Of a DNA stretch of 64,000 nucleotides, positions 62,029 to 64,000 are shown piece by piece. The DNA comes from Cohnella fermenti. GTDB lineage: Bacteria; Bacillota; Bacilli; Paenibacillales; Paenibacillaceae. Below the pieces are notes generated by a model. The model saw nothing but the letters and a program-made list of their open reading frames with translations, made no database searches and was not told the DNA's origin. Position 1 is the first letter of the stretch. Each line of letters begins with the position of its first letter. The stretch lies in the NCBI RefSeq assembly GCF_004801405.1, contig NZ_SSOB01000026.1:1-64000 (forward strand), in the 5' to 3' direction. The position numbers and the translations under genes are program-made.

Positions 62029-62159
62029 TTAACGATCATAATGGAAGAAGTGCGGCGAGTCAAGCTCTTCCTTGGGAATCTTGGCGTCCGCGTCAATCGG
62101 CTCTCCGGACCGACATCGCGGTATAACGCGTAATCGCGTTCCGCCAGCCTGTCCGCCAC
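62029..62159 (-). pseudogene. Frameshifted small gene downstream of the aldolase
   Basis: From GTG 62159 (AGGGGCGGGG upstream) one frame reads ADRLAERDYALYRDV. After about 62115 a second frame continues RSGEPIDADAKIPKEE then LDSPHFFHYDR and stops at 62029. Restoring one missing base joins them into a ~42-residue protein of even composition. Not recognised. The proS promoter lies in its last codons. Either a decayed gene or a sequencing indel. Confidence 0.5.
62035..62063 (-). promoter_or_regulatory. Sigma-A promoter of the T-box leader
   Basis: Minus strand TTGACT (62058-62063), exactly 17 bases, TATGAT (62035-62040); transcription should begin near 62028, just before stem I. Confidence 0.8.
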
Positions 62160-62172
62160 CGGAACCCCGCCC

Positions 62173-63087
62173 CTACTCTCTCCAAGCCGAAGCCTTGAGC
62201 AGCGAATTCCCTTCGTAGAAAACCCGAATCTCCGCCGCCTCCGCCTCCGTCAACTGCTTAAGCGGTTGCCTCGCGTAGGGAGAACGGATGATGCCCTGGG
62301 CATAGCAGACATACTTCTCGTATGGGATGACGTCGAATCGGATCATGTGGGCAATCGCTTCGTTGGCCTCCGCCTGCAGCGAGGGGAGCGCCCCCCAATG
62401 CCCCCGTTCCGCCTCCCGGAACATCGCGACGAACGGCGGAGCCATCATGTTGTACGTGCTGCCGACCGCGCCGTCCGCACCGCTCAGCGCTCCGGCGGCG
62501 TATACCTCGTCATGCCCGTTGAAGATCAGGAAGTCGCGGCCGCAGCGGGCGCGAATCTGCTGCAGCTCGAACAGGTTCAGCGAGGTGAACTTGACCCCGA
62601 TGCACTGCGGATGCCGCGCCATCTCCTCGTAGAAGTCCAGCGAGAGGCTGACGCCCGTCGCACCCGGATAATGGTAGACAATCATCGGCAGCGGTACGGC
62701 GTACATAATCGCCAGGTAGTGCCGCTTGATCTGGTCGAGCGTCGTCTTGTAGTAGAACGGAACGACCGCGGACATCGCATCGACTCCCAGCCCATGAGCG
62801 TGCCGCGCCAGCTCGATCGAAGTCTCCGTGCTGATCGCCCCGATATGGGCGATCAGCGTCGACTTGCCGTCTGCCGCACGCACGACCGTCTCCAGCACCG
62901 CCCGCCGCTCTTCCGTGCTCAGAATGAAGCCCTCTCCCGTGCTTCCTCCGACATAGAATCCTTTGACCCCCTGAGCTTGCAGATGCCGTACGAGTCGCTC
63001 CAGCGATTCGTGGTCGATCGCTCCGCCTTCATGCATCGGAGTCACCAATGCGGTATACACGCCTCTATAATGTTCGGAATTCGTCAT
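62173..63087 (-). CDS. DHDPS/N-acetylneuraminate-lyase-family aldolase
   Basis: 304 residues, class I aldolase TIM barrel. GGSTGEG phosphate/carboxylate loop, catalytic Tyr in MIVYHYPGATG and Schiff-base Lys in CIGVKFTSLN. The YHYP/VKFTS context is closer to N-acetylneuraminate lyase or 2-keto-3-deoxy-sugar aldolases than to DapA. ATG 63087 with AAAGGAG upstream. It follows a CUT1 permease gene at 90 bp, so it probably degrades an imported keto-deoxy acid sugar; the substrate is open. Confidence 0.88.
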   Translation of the reverse strand: MTNSEHYRGVYTALVTPMHEGGAIDHESLERLVRHLQAQGVKGFYVGGSTGEGFILSTEERRAVLETVVRAADGKSTLIAHIGAISTETSIELARHAHGLGVDAMSAVVPFYYKTTLDQIKRHYLAIMYAVPLPMIVYHYPGATGVSLSLDFYEEMARHPQCIGVKFTSLNLFELQQIRARCGRDFLIFNGHDEVYAAGALSGADGAVGSTYNMMAPPFVAMFREAERGHWGALPSLQAEANEAIAHMIRFDVIPYEKYVCYAQGIIRSPYARQPLKQLTEAEAAEIRVFYEGNSLLKASAWRE

Positions 63088-63112
63088 CGTTCCCGTCTCC
63101 TTTGGTCTCCCG

Positions 63113-63148
63113 CGTCTTTCCCGTCTTTCCCGTCTTTCCCGTCTTTCC
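63113..63148. repeat. Four-copy 9-bp tandem repeat before aldolase gene
   Basis: CGTCTTTCC repeated four times exactly (63113-63148), in the 90-bp gap between the permease and aldolase genes, about 26-60 bases upstream of the aldolase start on the minus strand. Two degenerate units continue to 63110. Confidence 0.9.
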
Positions 63149-63177
63149 AGCCTTCCTCGTCCGCCCCGATCAACCGT

Positions 63178-64000
63178 TCAGCCCTTCACACCTCCCGCCG
63201 TCATCCCCTCGATCAGATACTTCTGGATAAAAGCGAAGATGACGACAATCGGCAGAATCACGATCACGCCGCTGGCCAGCAGCCCGCCCCAGTTGGTCGA
63301 GCCCATGCTCTCCATCAGCTCCGCTATCCCGACCTGAACGGTCTTGGCACTGATGGAGCTGGTCAGAATAAGCGAATATTGATAGTCGTTCCAGCCAAGG
63401 ATGAACGCATACAGCGAGATCGACACCAGTCCCGGCAAGCTCAGCGGAATCATGACCGTGAGCAGGGTGCGCCACTTGCCGGCTCCGTCGATTGCAGCCG
63501 CCTCCTCCAGCTCGTTCGGAAGCGTACGGAAAAACCCGCTCATGATCCACACCCCGACCGGAATCGTCAGCGTGCCGTAGATCATCACAAGAATGGTCTT
63601 CGTATTGAGAAGCGAGAATGCCGCCGCCATCTTGTACCACGGAATCATGATCAGCGGCCCCTGAATCATCTGGGCGAGCACGATCAGCACAACGACCAGG
63701 CCGGCTCCCGGCACCTTGTAGCGGGCCAGGCCATAACCGCTGATACAGGCGATGACCCCCGTGACGAGCGCGGTCATGCCGCAAGCGGCGATCGAATTGA
63801 GCAGCAGGCGTGGCAACTGCAAGCCCGTGTCTCCCAACGCCCAGCGGTAATTGTCCCAGGTCAGGCTGCTCACGATCCAGGTCGGTACGGTAGAGAACAT
63901 CTCCGAGTCCGGCTTCAGGGTCGTGTCGATCAGCCAGGCGAACGGCAGCAGCGTGAAGACCATCAGCAACGCCAGCCAGAGGTAATTCGACGTCTTCCGC
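63178..64000 (-). CDS. Carbohydrate ABC transporter permease (MalG type), 5' end beyond window
   Basis: At least 274 residues are visible; the frame stays open to the right edge (RKTSNYLWLALLMVFTLLPFAWLIDTTLKP), so the start is missing. Six membrane segments, EAA loop LEEAAAIDGAGKWRTLLTVMIPLSLPGLVSI, C-terminus YLIEGMTAGGVKG. An in-frame ATG at 63969 falls inside the first membrane segment and is not the likely start. Partner permease and binding protein are expected to the right. Confidence 0.92.
   Translation of the reverse strand, partial: RKTSNYLWLALLMVFTLLPFAWLIDTTLKPDSEMFSTVPTWIVSSLTWDNYRWALGDTGLQLPRLLLNSIAACGMTALVTGVIACISGYGLARYKVPGAGLVVVLIVLAQMIQGPLIMIPWYKMAAAFSLLNTKTILVMIYGTLTIPVGVWIMSGFFRTLPNELEEAAAIDGAGKWRTLLTVMIPLSLPGLVSISLYAFILGWNDYQYSLILTSSISAKTVQVGIAELMESMGSTNWGGLLASGVIVILPIVVIFAFIQKYLIEGMTAGGVKG

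Noticed and set aside
61794..62159. 121-codon minus-strand frame over the proS leader
   Set aside because: It runs through the T-box structure, which fully explains the sequence; only the first part may belong to a frameshifted small gene.

Overview
The window looks like a chromosomal segment of a Paenibacillus/Cohnella-type spore former (Bacillota, high GC). Reasons: Gram-positive Shine-Dalgarno sites before almost every gene, many TTG and GTG starts, lipoprotein solute-binding proteins, CUT1 sugar permease pairs beside YesM-type kinases and AraC-type response regulators, S-layer homology (SLH) anchors, collagen-like and DUF11 spore-surface proteins, an agr-type peptide system and a T-box in front of prolyl-tRNA synthetase. 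No tRNA, rRNA, transposase, phage or CRISPR locus was seen.

Layout. 0.1-4.3 kb: two predicted spore-surface proteins, the second behind a sigma-E/K-like promoter. 4.4-26.4 kb: a polysaccharide-use region with a GH88 unsaturated glucuronyl hydrolase, a glutathione peroxidase, GH78 and GH106-like rhamnosidase-type enzymes, two divergent AraC regulators, a GH2 enzyme coupled to a mutarotase-like protein, a large secreted beta-helix protein and a LplB/YtcP/solute-binding-protein transporter. Together these point to a polymer rich in rhamnose and uronic acid. 26.8-34.3 kb: a second transporter operon with solute-binding protein, two permeases, nucleoside hydrolase, histidine kinase and response regulator. 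34.4-49.9 kb: a 1927-residue SLH-anchored beta-helix/LamG/SGNH protein, a membrane AraC regulator, a GHL6-type glycosidase with its own AraC regulator, a Fur-controlled siderophore-binding lipoprotein with a Btr-like regulator, and a class II Fic protein.

50-52 kb: a visibly AT-richer island with a 32-residue zinc-ribbon peptide and a compact agr-type locus. That locus encodes a polytopic membrane protein without kinase, AgrB, an AgrD precursor with Ser in place of the ring Cys, and a stand-alone LytTR protein without receiver domain. It resembles a membrane-protein/LytTR pair fused to a peptide-signal module and is one of the two most interesting loci here.

52-59.8 kb: a divergent NarL-type regulator and 7TMR-DISM histidine kinase, followed by a two-gene operon encoding a secreted dockerin protein and a two-cohesin, SLH-anchored scaffold. 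This is a minimal cohesin-dockerin surface pair without an obvious polysaccharidase. The operon promoter and a second promoter beside the regulator gene share the element TGAC-N5-GTCA at identical distance from TATAAT, suggesting that the two-component system controls the operon. This is the other main candidate for an undescribed system.

59.8-64 kb: a cupin protein, a T-box-controlled prolyl-tRNA synthetase lacking the editing domain, a frameshifted small gene, a dihydrodipicolinate-synthase/N-acetylneuraminate-lyase-family aldolase and the 3' part of a sugar permease gene cut by the window edge. Short tandem repeats with 9-10 bp period occur at three places. Most other long open frames are antisense shadows of high-GC genes.
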